From contig CAYROO010000003.1 in the NCBI GenBank assembly GCA_964425915.1, positions 124,001 to 188,000 on the forward strand: a DNA stretch of 64,000 nucleotides. Reading direction: 5' to 3'. The stretch comes from Polycyclovorans sp964425915 (GTDB lineage: Bacteria; Pseudomonadota; Gammaproteobacteria; Nevskiales; Nevskiaceae). Both the position numbers and the translations under genes were made by a program. The notes below the pieces were generated by a model. The model ran no database searches. It was not told the DNA's origin and saw only the letters and a program-made list of their open reading frames with translations. Within the stretch, counting starts at the first letter, position 1. The number at the start of each line of letters is the position of its first letter. Shown here piece by piece: positions 52,947 to 62,151 of this stretch.

Positions 52947-53824
52947 CACAGTCCTCGCTCGGCCCAGGCCAGAACCAGCCCGATCCAGATCACTGCGCCT
53001 TGCCAGTGGCTGCGCTTGAAAGCGGCCAGACAGGCCTGTGGATCGCGCGAGCGGGTCGCCCAGTGCCCTTGAACGACCAGACCGGCGGCCACCGCCAGAC
53101 TGACAAAATAGATCGGACCGAGCGCCGCGTTGCGACCGGCCACCGCCAGCAGACCGAGGGCCAGCAACTTGAGTGCCAGCACCGCCGCGCGGTCATGCCG
53201 CCCGAACCAGCGCGCCGACGAACGCACTCCGATCCGCGCGTCGTCGTCCCGGTCGGCCATGGCGTAGTAGGTGTCATAGCCGATCACCCAGGCGATATTC
53301 GCCGCCATCAGCAGCAGCACCGGCGACATCGGCACTACGCCCTGCACCGCAGACCATGCCATCGGAATACCCCAGCTGAACGCTAGACCGAGCACCGCCT
53401 GAGGCATATCGATGAACCGCTTCATCAGCGGATAGATCGCCGCCAGCAGCACCGCAGGCACCGACCAGGCCACGGTGGCGGGGCGCTGAAGGGTCAGCAG
53501 CAGGATGAAGGCGATGCCGGCCAGCAGGGCAGCGGCCATCACCCCTTGGCGGGCGCTGAGACGACCGGCCGCAATCGGACGGTCGGCGGTCCGCCAGACC
53601 TGCGGATCAACCTTGCGATCGGCGACATCGTTGATCGCACAGCCCGCCGAACGCATCAGCACCGTCCCGAGCACAAAAACCGCCAGCACCGAACCCGGCG
53701 GCCAGCCCTCGGCGGCCCACCACAGCGCCCACAGTGTCGGCCAGAGCAGCAGCCAGATGCCGACCGGACGATCAAGTCGGGTCAGCTGAAGATAATCACG
53801 GAGCGGGAAGGCAGCGTCAGCCAT
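52946..53824 (-). CDS. ubiA: 4-hydroxybenzoate polyprenyltransferase
   Basis: Membrane enzyme prenylating 4-hydroxybenzoate in ubiquinone synthesis. The 292-residue protein has the first Asp motif NDVADRKVDPQV (NDxxD) and second motif DTYYAMADRDDDARIG, plus several membrane helices. The start MADAAFP lies within the usual distance of LRLDRPVGIWLLLWPTLW-like sequence. No ubiC is seen next to it. Confidence 0.94.
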   Translation of the reverse strand: MADAAFPLRDYLQLTRLDRPVGIWLLLWPTLWALWWAAEGWPPGSVLAVFVLGTVLMRSAGCAINDVADRKVDPQVWRTADRPIAAGRLSARQGVMAAALLAGIAFILLLTLQRPATVAWSVPAVLLAAIYPLMKRFIDMPQAVLGLAFSWGIPMAWSAVQGVVPMSPVLLLMAANIAWVIGYDTYYAMADRDDDARIGVRSSARWFGRHDRAAVLALKLLALGLLAVAGRNAALGPIYFVSLAVAAGLVVQGHWATRSRDPQACLAAFKRSHWQGAVIWIGLVLAWAERGL

Positions 53825-53910
53825 GGGCAACAGTTTAGCCTCCGCTGCGACCCCGCCGACGGGGTGTCCATGTGTGCATTCGATACGGCACACACGCCAG
53901 CGCCGAAGAG

Positions 53911-53928
53911 TTGTTATAAAGTTACGTT
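53911..53928 (+). promoter_or_regulatory. Zur-like site / possible -10 immediately before the small ORF
   Basis: ttgttataaagttacgtt directly precedes the ATG at 53929. The left part TGTTATA fits the Zur half-site, and the right half (TTACG) fits only partly. TATAAA (53915-53920) could be a -10 giving a leaderless message. A 7-bp dyad tgtgtgc/gcacaca lies at 53871-53894. Weak evidence. Confidence 0.35.
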
Positions 53929-54231
53929 ATGCACTGCTTGTCGCGCCCATCGCTGCTGATGCTGCTGGCCCTGTTGATCGGGCAGTGGCTGGGCGTCGCT
54001 CATGCGCAGCGACATGCCGACCCCGACTCGCACCCGGCACAAGATGTGGAGTCGGTTTGCGTCTATTGCCTGCACGCCTCAGGACTCGACGCGGCACTGC
54101 CCGCCAGCGCCGCGACGAGGGTGGCCTGGGTGGCTGGCGTGGTCATCGGCGAAACGCCGCTGGCACGCGCAACGATGGCAGCAGGCAACACCGCCCCACC
54201 CATCCGTGGCCCGCCACACATTCTCGTCTGA
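53929..54231 (+). CDS. Small exported Cys-containing protein (DUF2946-like)
   Basis: A 100-residue protein with an N-terminal signal ending VAHAQ, a His/Asp stretch (RHADPDSHPAQD), and a CVYC motif, similar to the small DUF2946-type proteins found before metal-related TonB receptors. It precedes the receptor gene by 62 bp on the same strand and is probably its partner. Metal binding by the His/Asp and Cys residues is inferred. Confidence 0.6.
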   Translation: MHCLSRPSLLMLLALLIGQWLGVAHAQRHADPDSHPAQDVESVCVYCLHASGLDAALPASAATRVAWVAGVVIGETPLARATMAAGNTAPPIRGPPHILV

Positions 54232-54293
54232 GCCCAACGAGACCTTCGACCGGCGCCGAATTGCGCGCCTTGATGTGTGAGCAGGACCCCAAC

Positions 54294-56510
54294 ATGAACG
54301 CTTTGATTCGTCACGTGGCCTCGCGCCCCGTGCCTGCCCCAGCGGGCGCCCCCCGTTTGACGCTGCTGGCCGTGCTGGCCGCCGGCCTTCCCCTCGCTGC
54401 GATCGCGCAGTCCGACGCCGACGCGGTGACAACCGAACTCGATACCATTGTGGTGCGATCAGGCTCGTTTGAACGCACCGCGGACGAACTGGTGCAGCGG
54501 GTTGATGTCCTCAGCGGGGCGGAGCTGGACCGCAACCGTCGCGGCACCCTCGGTGACGTACTCAACAACCGGCCGGGCATCGCCAATGCCAGCTTCGGGC
54601 CGGGCGTCGGCCGCCCGGTCATCCGCGGTCAGGGCGGACCGCGGGTGCAGATGCTGGAGAACGGCATCGCCTCGATGGATGCCTCATCGATCAGCGCCGA
54701 CCACGCCGTCTCCATCGACCCGCTCAATGCCGAGCAGATCGAGGTGATCAAAGGACCAGCCACCTTGATTTATGGCGGCGGCGCATCTGCCGGCGTGGTC
54801 AACGTGGTGGATGACCGGCTGCCGGACCGGATCACGCCGGGCCTGCGGCTGCACGGCGACTTCTCCTATGGCGACAATGCCAATGAACAGAACCGTGCCC
54901 TGAAGCTCGGCTATGGCACCGATGCACTGCAGTTTGGTGTCGACTACAGCTTTCGCGATGCAGGCAACTTCGAGATCCCGGGCTTTGCCGAGCGCGAAGG
55001 GGACGAACACGAACATGAACACGAAGAACCCGGTCATGCGCATGAGGAAGCCGAGTCCTTCGGCATCCTCGAGAACAGCAACCTGCGCACCGAAACCGTC
55101 GGCGGCTCGCTGGCCTGGGTCCGCGAGCGCGGCATGATCGGCGCCGCGGTGCGGCGCTTCAGCACCAACTACGGCATCGCGGGGCACGCCCACGGCCATG
55201 AGGAAGCCGCCGGCGGCATGGAAGAGGATGCCCACGAGGAGGGCGACGTCCGCATCGATCTGGAGCAGACCCGAACCGATCTGCGCGCCCTGCTGTACGA
55301 CCCGCTCCCTGGATTCGAACGTCTGGAAGTCCGTGCGGGCTTCAACGACTACCAGCACGTGGAGATCGAGCCGGGTGGCGAAATCGGCACCCGATTCGAC
55401 GTCGAGGAATCCGAAACCCGCGTCGAACTGGCCCATCGTCCGGTCGCCGGCTGGGTCGGTGTCGCCGGCCTGCAGTACAGCGACCGGGACTTCGTTGCGG
55501 TCGGAGAAGAAGCCTTCGTGCCGCCCGTCATGACCCGCGGCGTTGGCGTGTTCCTGGTCGAAGGTCTGGAAATGGGTCGCCATCTGCTGGAGCTGGGCGC
55601 CCGGGTGGATCATGTCCGCCATGACCCGGACGTAGTCGACACTGCCGCGGTCGATTTCACGCCGCTGAGCCTGTCGGCCGGGGTCAACTTCATGCTGGCT
55701 GAGCATCTGCATCTACGGATCAATGCGCAGCGGGCCGAGCGGGCACCGGCACCGGAGGAACTGTTTGCCGACGGACCGCATCTGGCGACCCAGGCCTTCG
55801 AGCGCGGCAACCGTCAGCTGGACCCGGAAACCGCCAACAATCTGGACATCAGCCTGGGACAGGACCAGGGTCGTTGGACCTGGGAAGCATCGATTTTCTA
55901 TAACCGCATCGACGACTACATCTTCCTCAAGGAGGTCGATCTGGGCCTCAACGCCGATGGCAGTGGCATCGCCGTCAGCGATGGTGAGGCGGACCGCGTC
56001 GATGAGGAGGGTCTGTTCGATCCCGAGGGTGAACTGTTGCTGCTGGACGTCGCCCAGCGCGACGCCGAGTTCTACGGCGCCGAACTGTCCACCCGCTACC
56101 GCTTGCTGCAGGACGGCCCACTGAAACTCAGCGTCCGCGGATTCGGCGATACGGTGCGTGGCCGGCTGCGTGGCGACGGCACTCATCTGCCCCGGATGAC
56201 CCCGGTTCGCCTCGGCGTCGGTGCCGATCTCGAATACGGGCCCGTCAGTGCCGCCATCGGCTACACCCGGGTGATGAAGCAGGATCGGCTGGCGCCGCTG
56301 GAAACCGATACACCGGGGCACCATCTGGTCACCGCCGACCTCGGTTACACCCTGACGTCGGCCGGTCTCAAGACCACGTTCTATCTGCAGGGACGCAACC
56401 TGCTGGACGAAACGCAGCGGCTCAGCACGTCGTTTCTCAAGGACATCGCTCCGCAACCGGGACGCTCGGTGTTTGCCGGCGTCCGGTTCGATTTCCTCGG
56501 AGCACCATAA
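54294..56510 (+). CDS. TonB-dependent receptor, ZnuD-like (zinc uptake)
   Basis: A 738-residue outer membrane receptor. The signal ends AAIAQ, followed by a TonB box-like region and a plug domain (VRSGSFERTADELVQ, RPVIRGQGGPRVQML, IEVIKGPATLIYGGGASAGVVN), then a beta-barrel ending in Phe-rich sequence. Two His/Glu-rich loops, DEHEHEHEEPGHAHEE and HAHGHEEAAGG, resemble the zinc-binding loops of ZnuD receptors. Zinc uptake is therefore likely, though another metal cannot be excluded. The start MNALIRHVASRP was preferred to far-upstream in-frame sequence. Confidence 0.9.
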   Translation: MNALIRHVASRPVPAPAGAPRLTLLAVLAAGLPLAAIAQSDADAVTTELDTIVVRSGSFERTADELVQRVDVLSGAELDRNRRGTLGDVLNNRPGIANASFGPGVGRPVIRGQGGPRVQMLENGIASMDASSISADHAVSIDPLNAEQIEVIKGPATLIYGGGASAGVVNVVDDRLPDRITPGLRLHGDFSYGDNANEQNRALKLGYGTDALQFGVDYSFRDAGNFEIPGFAEREGDEHEHEHEEPGHAHEEAESFGILENSNLRTETVGGSLAWVRERGMIGAAVRRFSTNYGIAGHAHGHEEAAGGMEEDAHEEGDVRIDLEQTRTDLRALLYDPLPGFERLEVRAGFNDYQHVEIEPGGEIGTRFDVEESETRVELAHRPVAGWVGVAGLQYSDRDFVAVGEEAFVPPVMTRGVGVFLVEGLEMGRHLLELGARVDHVRHDPDVVDTAAVDFTPLSLSAGVNFMLAEHLHLRINAQRAERAPAPEELFADGPHLATQAFERGNRQLDPETANNLDISLGQDQGRWTWEASIFYNRIDDYIFLKEVDLGLNADGSGIAVSDGEADRVDEEGLFDPEGELLLLDVAQRDAEFYGAELSTRYRLLQDGPLKLSVRGFGDTVRGRLRGDGTHLPRMTPVRLGVGADLEYGPVSAAIGYTRVMKQDRLAPLETDTPGHHLVTADLGYTLTSAGLKTTFYLQGRNLLDETQRLSTSFLKDIAPQPGRSVFAGVRFDFLGAP

Positions 56511-56518
56511 CGCTCGCG

Positions 56519-56555
56519 CCCCCGGCGTGGCCCTGACAGCGGGCCACGCCGGGGG
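56519..56555. terminator. GC hairpin between convergent TonB receptor and acylase genes
   Basis: A perfect 15-bp stem (56519-56533 with 56541-56555, core ccccggcgtggccc) and a 7-nt loop, without a T run. It probably stops transcription from both sides. Confidence 0.6.
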
Positions 56556-56565
56556 GCAGGCTCGC

Positions 56566-59500
56566 TCAGTCGTCGCGACTGCGCTGAATCTCGGCCACCT
56601 GGTGAAAGGTCGGCCGATTGATCCAGTGGATGGGCGCAATCGGCAGAAAGCCGAAGTTGGTGTGCACCACCGCATCGTGTGTTTCCACCGTTTCGCCGCC
56701 ATAGAGCGTGCTGCCATCCCATTGCGCCCTAGCCGCTAGGCCACCCAGATCGGCCAGCGCCAGATCCAGCGCCTCGACCACCGCCGCGCGACAGGCCGAC
56801 AGCGGCTCACTGCCCGCGCACCGGAGCTGCCGATAGGCCGGCACGGCATCGCCAAGCGCCATCCCGAACATGCGCTTCATGTGCTGAAACCAACCGCTCT
56901 GGAAGGCCGAGCCGACCGCACCAGGGGCATCCAGCGGACCCTGCAGCGCAGTCCCGCCAGCGGCCACCAGCTGGTCCAACTGCACGGTGACACGCGGCAA
57001 CATGCGCTGATACCAGGCGTCCATCAGCACCACCGCTGCACGATGGTCGTAGGCGCCGTCCTGGTCACGGTCGCGACGCATCGCGCCCAGGCCCTTGCGG
57101 CCGTCGATCCATTGCTGCGAACCGTCGTCGAACCAGGCCTGCATCAGGCTCGCCACCTCAGTCTGCGCCGGTGTCATCGGCTCGGATGCCAGCACCCGCA
57201 ACAGCAGCGGCAATACATCGAGCCCACGCGTGTCGGTGTATGCGGCATCGCCGACAATTTCGATGACACTGGCGAGATCATGTTTGCGGCCGCTGTCTGC
57301 GAAGGCCTGCAGGCGCTTCGACAGGTTCAGCACGCGATGGGTCGGACCGTAGGAGCCGTCACCATCGGGGGCGGTCCAGCCGAAGGCGCCGGAGTTGTTC
57401 CAGTTGGCGAGAAAGCCCGTCGGTGGGTTGGTGTCCTGAATGTGATCGGCGAGCGGCAGATAGCCGGGCCATTCGAAGTAGCCAAGCGCGTCCTGCGCCA
57501 CCGGACGGTTTCGCGAGGGCCAGCTCACCGCGCCTGCGGCGGCCTCGCCGCCAAAAGCGGTGAAGAAGTCAGCCGGTAGATTCTGGTCGTTCTGCCACTC
57601 GAAGCGGCCATCGCCCCAGACCGGCAGTTCCGGCATGTGTTGCGGGTGACGCAGCGGGTACAGGCCGGATTGAATGTAGGCCACGTCCTGTTCATCGGCA
57701 TAGAGCCAGTTGAAGGTGGCGGTCATGCTGTTGAACAGCTTCTTGAAACGGGTGTGGTCTATGTCCACCCCCTGCGCGGTCAGCAGTCCAAACGGGATTG
57801 CCGTGTCGACGTCGGCGAGAAAGGTCGATCGCTGGGTGGAGATGGCGACCGGCTCACCGTTGACGGTGGCGGTGGCGAATACGGGACCGTAGTGGGTGCG
57901 GATCACGTATCGACTGACGGTCTCCGGCGTCGGGCCGCCGCCCAGCGCGATGCTGGCTACGGTGGGCGTGGCGGTCCAGGTGTCGGTGCGGGTGTAGAAG
58001 CGCTTGCATTCGCCCTGGAACAGGTAGCCGTCGGCATCGGGGAAGCCGTCGCCATTGCCATCGTCGCGGGACGGCGGGGAGCCATCCAGGTTGCACATTT
58101 TTGACACCCGCGTGTCGGTGAAATCGGAGCCTGCGGACGTCGGTGTCCAGGCAAAGTCGAGCCCATGGCCGATTACGATGTAGGGCAGGTTCACGGTCGA
58201 GACGCCCCGCGCCGCCAGATCCATCGGTGTGCCACCGCGGGAGACGATTGCGGCTTCCCACAACAGCTGCGGGTTGAAGTATCCGGTTTGCGGCCCGCCC
58301 ACCAGGATGGGATGCCCCGATTCCGTCTGGTCGGCGTTGACCGCCACCCAGTTGGAGGTGGTGCTCGGCAGACCGATCGAAGCCAGCAATCGGTCCAGGG
58401 CGGTGCCCGGTGCATCATCCAGCGCCAGCAGCGTCTGGCCGGCATTGGGCCGCAACGGCACTTGGACCGCGGCGGCCTGCAGGCTGTTGCCGGGCAGCAG
58501 CCCACCAAGTATCCGCTGCAGATCATTGACGATGCCGGGCAGGTCAGGCGTCAGCAGGCCGGCGCTCTCGGTGCCGACCAGCGGCTGGCCGCGGAAGCTC
58601 CCGGCGTCCCAGATGACTGCCCCTTCCGGCAAGGCCAGCGGACAGTTCTCGCTGAAAAAACCGGCCTGGGTGGGAAAGCGGTCGGTCGCCGTGTGGTAGC
58701 TGTCGGGGGCATTGGCGTGGCGGAGGTCGCGCCAGGTCTCACAGGCGCTGGCGGGCACGCTGCGGGTGGCCCCGCCGATGCCCGGGTCGAGCGCCTGCAG
58801 CAGTTGCACATTGCGCGCCTCGGCACCCCCGCCGAGGCCCAGCGCCGACTGGATGAGGATGGCATTGGCAACGATGTCATTGACGGTGAAGGGTGCCGGC
58901 GGGAACTTCGGCAGCTCAGCGCCAATGGTGAGTCCCAGCGTCAAATACTCGGGTGGAATCTGACTGACGTTGACGCCCGTCAGCGAATCGACGTAGGCGT
59001 TCATGCCGGCGACGAACATCTCGGTGTCATTGAGGAACTGCGAACCGAAGGGCTCACCCACCTTCTCCACTGCCGCCGCCAGCACTGCCGAGATCTCGGC
59101 CTCACTGTAGGCCGAGGCCGAGCCGAACTCCAGGTCGAGGTCATAGGTGGTCGGGGACGGCCCCAGATACTCCGAGGCGCGCCCGCGGCCGGCATAGCGG
59201 AGCACATCGAACAGCCAAAGCCGGTCCTCCGCCGCGGCATAGCCCAGGCCGAACTGCGCGGCGGAGCGGTCGGCACCATCGACGTAGGGCACGCCCCAAG
59301 CGTCCCGGCGAATGGTGACACTGCCGCCCCCGGGAGCCGTCAGCATGCGACTGCTGACCGCCTGATCGGCCGGCAGCTCGATGGGCGCCGGCTTGAAGTA
59401 ATTGCAGGCCTGGTCGGATGCCGCCGCATGTGCCATCGCTGAAGTCGGCGCCACGCAGTCGCCACGCTGCAGGGGTGTCTTGGCATGGGCAAGATTGGCG

Positions 59501-59757
59501 TACATCGCCAGTTGGTCGCTGTAGTGGTCGGGGTAGACCGTCGACGCGGGCGGAATGCCCGCGGGCGCGCCGATGCCGCCCGCCGCATTGCCATTGGCCC
59601 CAGGCGGCATGGCACTCAGGAAGACATTGCTGCCACGTGCATCTGGTGCATCATCGCCACCGAGATCGGCAACCGGTGCGCTGCCACCACAGGCAGTCAA
59701 TATGGCAACCGCCACCCCCATCATCACGGTAGCCTGAGGCCCCTTACAATGTCGCAT
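56566..59757 (-). CDS. Penicillin-acylase-family Ntn-hydrolase, lipoprotein
   Basis: A 1063-residue protein, longer than usual for the family (about 750-850). The start at 59757 is preferred to an ATG 21 bp upstream because a GGGGAG site lies 8 bp before it. The signal ends with lipobox LTAC. Residues after TIRRDAWGVPYVDG mark the alpha subunit, and LPSTTSNWVAV marks the beta-subunit start, with Ser as the expected catalytic N-terminal residue after autocleavage. The substrate may be an acyl-homoserine lactone or other amide. Confidence 0.9.
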   Translation of the reverse strand: MRHCKGPQATVMMGVAVAILTACGGSAPVADLGGDDAPDARGSNVFLSAMPPGANGNAAGGIGAPAGIPPASTVYPDHYSDQLAMYANLAHAKTPLQRGDCVAPTSAMAHAAASDQACNYFKPAPIELPADQAVSSRMLTAPGGGSVTIRRDAWGVPYVDGADRSAAQFGLGYAAAEDRLWLFDVLRYAGRGRASEYLGPSPTTYDLDLEFGSASAYSEAEISAVLAAAVEKVGEPFGSQFLNDTEMFVAGMNAYVDSLTGVNVSQIPPEYLTLGLTIGAELPKFPPAPFTVNDIVANAILIQSALGLGGGAEARNVQLLQALDPGIGGATRSVPASACETWRDLRHANAPDSYHTATDRFPTQAGFFSENCPLALPEGAVIWDAGSFRGQPLVGTESAGLLTPDLPGIVNDLQRILGGLLPGNSLQAAAVQVPLRPNAGQTLLALDDAPGTALDRLLASIGLPSTTSNWVAVNADQTESGHPILVGGPQTGYFNPQLLWEAAIVSRGGTPMDLAARGVSTVNLPYIVIGHGLDFAWTPTSAGSDFTDTRVSKMCNLDGSPPSRDDGNGDGFPDADGYLFQGECKRFYTRTDTWTATPTVASIALGGGPTPETVSRYVIRTHYGPVFATATVNGEPVAISTQRSTFLADVDTAIPFGLLTAQGVDIDHTRFKKLFNSMTATFNWLYADEQDVAYIQSGLYPLRHPQHMPELPVWGDGRFEWQNDQNLPADFFTAFGGEAAAGAVSWPSRNRPVAQDALGYFEWPGYLPLADHIQDTNPPTGFLANWNNSGAFGWTAPDGDGSYGPTHRVLNLSKRLQAFADSGRKHDLASVIEIVGDAAYTDTRGLDVLPLLLRVLASEPMTPAQTEVASLMQAWFDDGSQQWIDGRKGLGAMRRDRDQDGAYDHRAAVVLMDAWYQRMLPRVTVQLDQLVAAGGTALQGPLDAPGAVGSAFQSGWFQHMKRMFGMALGDAVPAYRQLRCAGSEPLSACRAAVVEALDLALADLGGLAARAQWDGSTLYGGETVETHDAVVHTNFGFLPIAPIHWINRPTFHQVAEIQRSRDD

Positions 59758-59842
59758 CTGCTGACTCCCCGTCGTCATCTGACTGTCGTGTCATATTTGC
59801 GGTCAGCGTAGTGCAGTCCGTCGGCCCTCACAGTAGGAAATC

Positions 59843-60340
59843 ATGCCCTCCGTTCTCACTTGCGCCGAGCTTGATGCTGCTCTGCTGGACCACTTCGTGG
59901 CGGCGCAGGGCATGCGGCTGTGCTGGGCGGCCCCCAACGCCGAGATTCCAGGCAGCTATTGGGGCGCGCCCGAGGCCGGTCTCAGCGGCCAGCGCCTGTG
60001 GATCCGGGGTGACACACCGGTGCACTCGCTGTTGCACGAATTGGGGCATTGGCGCTGCATGGACCCGCAGCTGCGGGCCACCGTTGATACCGACGCCTGC
60101 GGTACCGACACCGAGGAAAATGCCGTGTGTTACCTGCAGGCGTTGCTGGCGGACCAGCTCGTCGGCTACTCACGCGCGCGCTTGTTTGCCGACATGGATG
60201 CCTGGGGCTACCACTTCATCCTCGGCAGTGCCCGCGCCTGGTTCGAGCAGGACAGCGACGACGCGCGCCGCTTCCTGCACCACCATGGCTTGATCGATGC
60301 CGACGGACAGCTGACCGGCCGGCTGCGCGAGCACGCCTGA
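59843..60340 (+). CDS. Small HExxH metallopeptidase-like protein
   Basis: A 165-residue protein with HELGHW at 65-70 (HExxH) and a downstream TEEN (Glu91/92) that could be the third metal ligand. This suggests a gluzincin-like peptidase or a non-peptidase fold using the same motif. No signal peptide. An AGGAA ribosome site precedes the ATG. No family was recognised. It converges with gpmA, 7 bp apart. Confidence 0.65.
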   Translation: MPSVLTCAELDAALLDHFVAAQGMRLCWAAPNAEIPGSYWGAPEAGLSGQRLWIRGDTPVHSLLHELGHWRCMDPQLRATVDTDACGTDTEENAVCYLQALLADQLVGYSRARLFADMDAWGYHFILGSARAWFEQDSDDARRFLHHHGLIDADGQLTGRLREHA

Positions 60341-60347
60341 CCCGCAA

Positions 60348-61097
60348 TCAGCCGCCCTTGGCCTGATTGGCCACGGCTTCCGCGGCCCGCTTCGCCGCTT
60401 CGGGATCACCGAGATACCGGAAATCGCGCACCCGCAAGGCATCGTCCAGCTCGAACAGCAGGGGAATACCGGTGGGGATATTCAGCTCCAGAATCTCCTG
60501 GTCGGAAACCTCGTTCAGGTACTTGTAGAGCGCGCGCAGCGAGTTTCCGTGGGCGGTGACCAGTACGGTACGGCCCAGCTTGAGATCTGGTGCAATGCGG
60601 TCGTGCCAGTAGGGCAGCACGCGCACCAGGGTGGTGGCCAGGGATTCGGTGCCGGGCAGCGCCGCCGGGTCGAGGTCGGCGTAGCGCCGGTCGTGTACCG
60701 GATGCCCCGGATCAGCCAGATCCATCGCCGGGGGCGGCACGTCATAGGAGCGCCGCCAGATCTTCACCTGGGCCTCACCGTGCTTGGCCGTGGTCTCCGC
60801 CTTGTCCAACCCCTGCAGGGCGCCGTAGTGGCGCTCGTTGAGCCGCCACGACTTGTGGGTGGGCACCCACAACTGGTCCATCGCGTCGAGCGCGGTCCAG
60901 CAGGTCCGGATGGCCCGCTTCAGCACCGAGGTGTGCGCCACATCGAACACCAGCCCTTGGTCGCGCATCAGGCGCCCGGCAGACTGCGCCTCCCGTGCAC
61001 CCTGCTCGGTGATGTCGACATCCACCCAGCCAGTGAAGCGGTTTTCCAGGTTCCATTGGCTCTGGCCGTGGCGCAGCAGCACGAGTTTGTGGGTCAT
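60348..61097 (-). CDS. gpmA: 2,3-bisphosphoglycerate-dependent phosphoglycerate mutase
   Basis: Interconverts 3- and 2-phosphoglycerate in glycolysis and gluconeogenesis. 249 residues with the phospho-His motif LLRHGQSQWN (His10), NERHYGALQGLDKAE and the second His in VTAHGNSLRALYKYL. Length matches the dPGM family. It stands alone on the minus strand. Confidence 0.96.
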   Translation of the reverse strand: MTHKLVLLRHGQSQWNLENRFTGWVDVDITEQGAREAQSAGRLMRDQGLVFDVAHTSVLKRAIRTCWTALDAMDQLWVPTHKSWRLNERHYGALQGLDKAETTAKHGEAQVKIWRRSYDVPPPAMDLADPGHPVHDRRYADLDPAALPGTESLATTLVRVLPYWHDRIAPDLKLGRTVLVTAHGNSLRALYKYLNEVSDQEILELNIPTGIPLLFELDDALRVRDFRYLGDPEAAKRAAEAVANQAKGG

Positions 61098-61146
61098 GGG
61101 GATCAGCGGTCCTCGACAACAATAGATTCGGGATGACCCGCGGGGG

Positions 61147-62043
61147 TCAGGGCAGGAAGATCGGCGTGGTCTCGATCTCGGGGCGGTCGCTGCGCGGGGC
61201 AGCGTTGGCGCGGCGATTGACGAACTCGGCGACGGTCTCCAGCACGTCTGACTGGCCGCGCAGGGGTGCGGCCAGCGTCGCCACGATGAAACGGTGACTC
61301 ATCTTCGGATAGATCACCGTCTCCACCGCGCCGCCGGCCTGGGCCACCGCTTTGGCGAGATTGCGGGAGTTCTTCACCCACACCACTTCATCGTCCTCGC
61401 CATGCACCAGCAGCAGCGGCGGGCTGCGGCCGTTGGCAAAGAAGATCGGCTGGCTCTTCTGGAAGGTTTCCGGCGGGCCAAAAATATCGCGCAGATCAGG
61501 GGCGGTGATCGGCAGGAAGTCGTAGGCACCGGCCAGGCCGATCATGCCCTTGAGCATATCGGGCTTCAGGTCCACCGCCTCCAGATAGGCTGGGTTGAGC
61601 GCCAGCAGGGCCGCAATATGGGCACCAGCAGAATGCCCCATGACGAACATTTTGTCGGGGTCGCCTCCAAATCCGTCGATACGCAGACGGGTCCAGGCCA
61701 CCGCACGCGCGGCATCCTCCACAAACGCCGGAAAGCGCACCGCCGGGTACTGCCGATAGTCGGCCACCACCGCGACAAATCCACGTGATGCCAGTGCCTG
61801 ACCGACAAATTTGTAGTCGTCCTTGCTGCCTTCGCTCCAGCGGCCACCGTAGAAGAACACCACCACCGGTGCGCCCTCGGCGCCGTCCGGGGTGTAGATG
61901 TCCAGCCGCAAGCCATGCTCGCCGTCATACGGCTGATTGGTGGCAGTGGTGTACCCCCGCTCGGGCGTCAGGGTATTGAGCACCGTGGTGCCCGCACAAG
62001 CCGACAAGCCAAACAGGCAGGCAGCCAAGATCAAGGCGCGCAT
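61147..62043 (-). CDS. Lipoprotein alpha/beta hydrolase (carboxylesterase-like)
   Basis: A 298-residue predicted lipoprotein: MRALILAACLFGLSAC (Cys16) followed by a BD-FAE/esterase domain. The oxyanion motif FFYGGRWSEGSK and nucleophile motif VMGHSAGAHIA are typical, and a late His is in MSHRFIVA. A GAGGA ribosome site supports the ATG at 62043 over upstream in-frame codons. Divergent from lemA. Substrate unknown. Confidence 0.85.
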   Translation of the reverse strand: MRALILAACLFGLSACAGTTVLNTLTPERGYTTATNQPYDGEHGLRLDIYTPDGAEGAPVVVFFYGGRWSEGSKDDYKFVGQALASRGFVAVVADYRQYPAVRFPAFVEDAARAVAWTRLRIDGFGGDPDKMFVMGHSAGAHIAALLALNPAYLEAVDLKPDMLKGMIGLAGAYDFLPITAPDLRDIFGPPETFQKSQPIFFANGRSPPLLLVHGEDDEVVWVKNSRNLAKAVAQAGGAVETVIYPKMSHRFIVATLAAPLRGQSDVLETVAEFVNRRANAAPRSDRPEIETTPIFLP

Positions 62044-62151
62044 CACGCGGTTCCTCGTCCAATCCAGGGTTGTCATACGGCTATGGTAGCGCGCCCCATC
62101 CAATTCCCGCATGCTTGGTTGCAGAACAGTCAAGGGACGGGAGTCAAACGG

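Noticed and set aside
53823..54293. In-frame 5' extension of the TonB receptor gene
   Set aside because: The extension lacks protein-like composition, overlaps the small exported protein gene, and the signal peptide begins at 54294.
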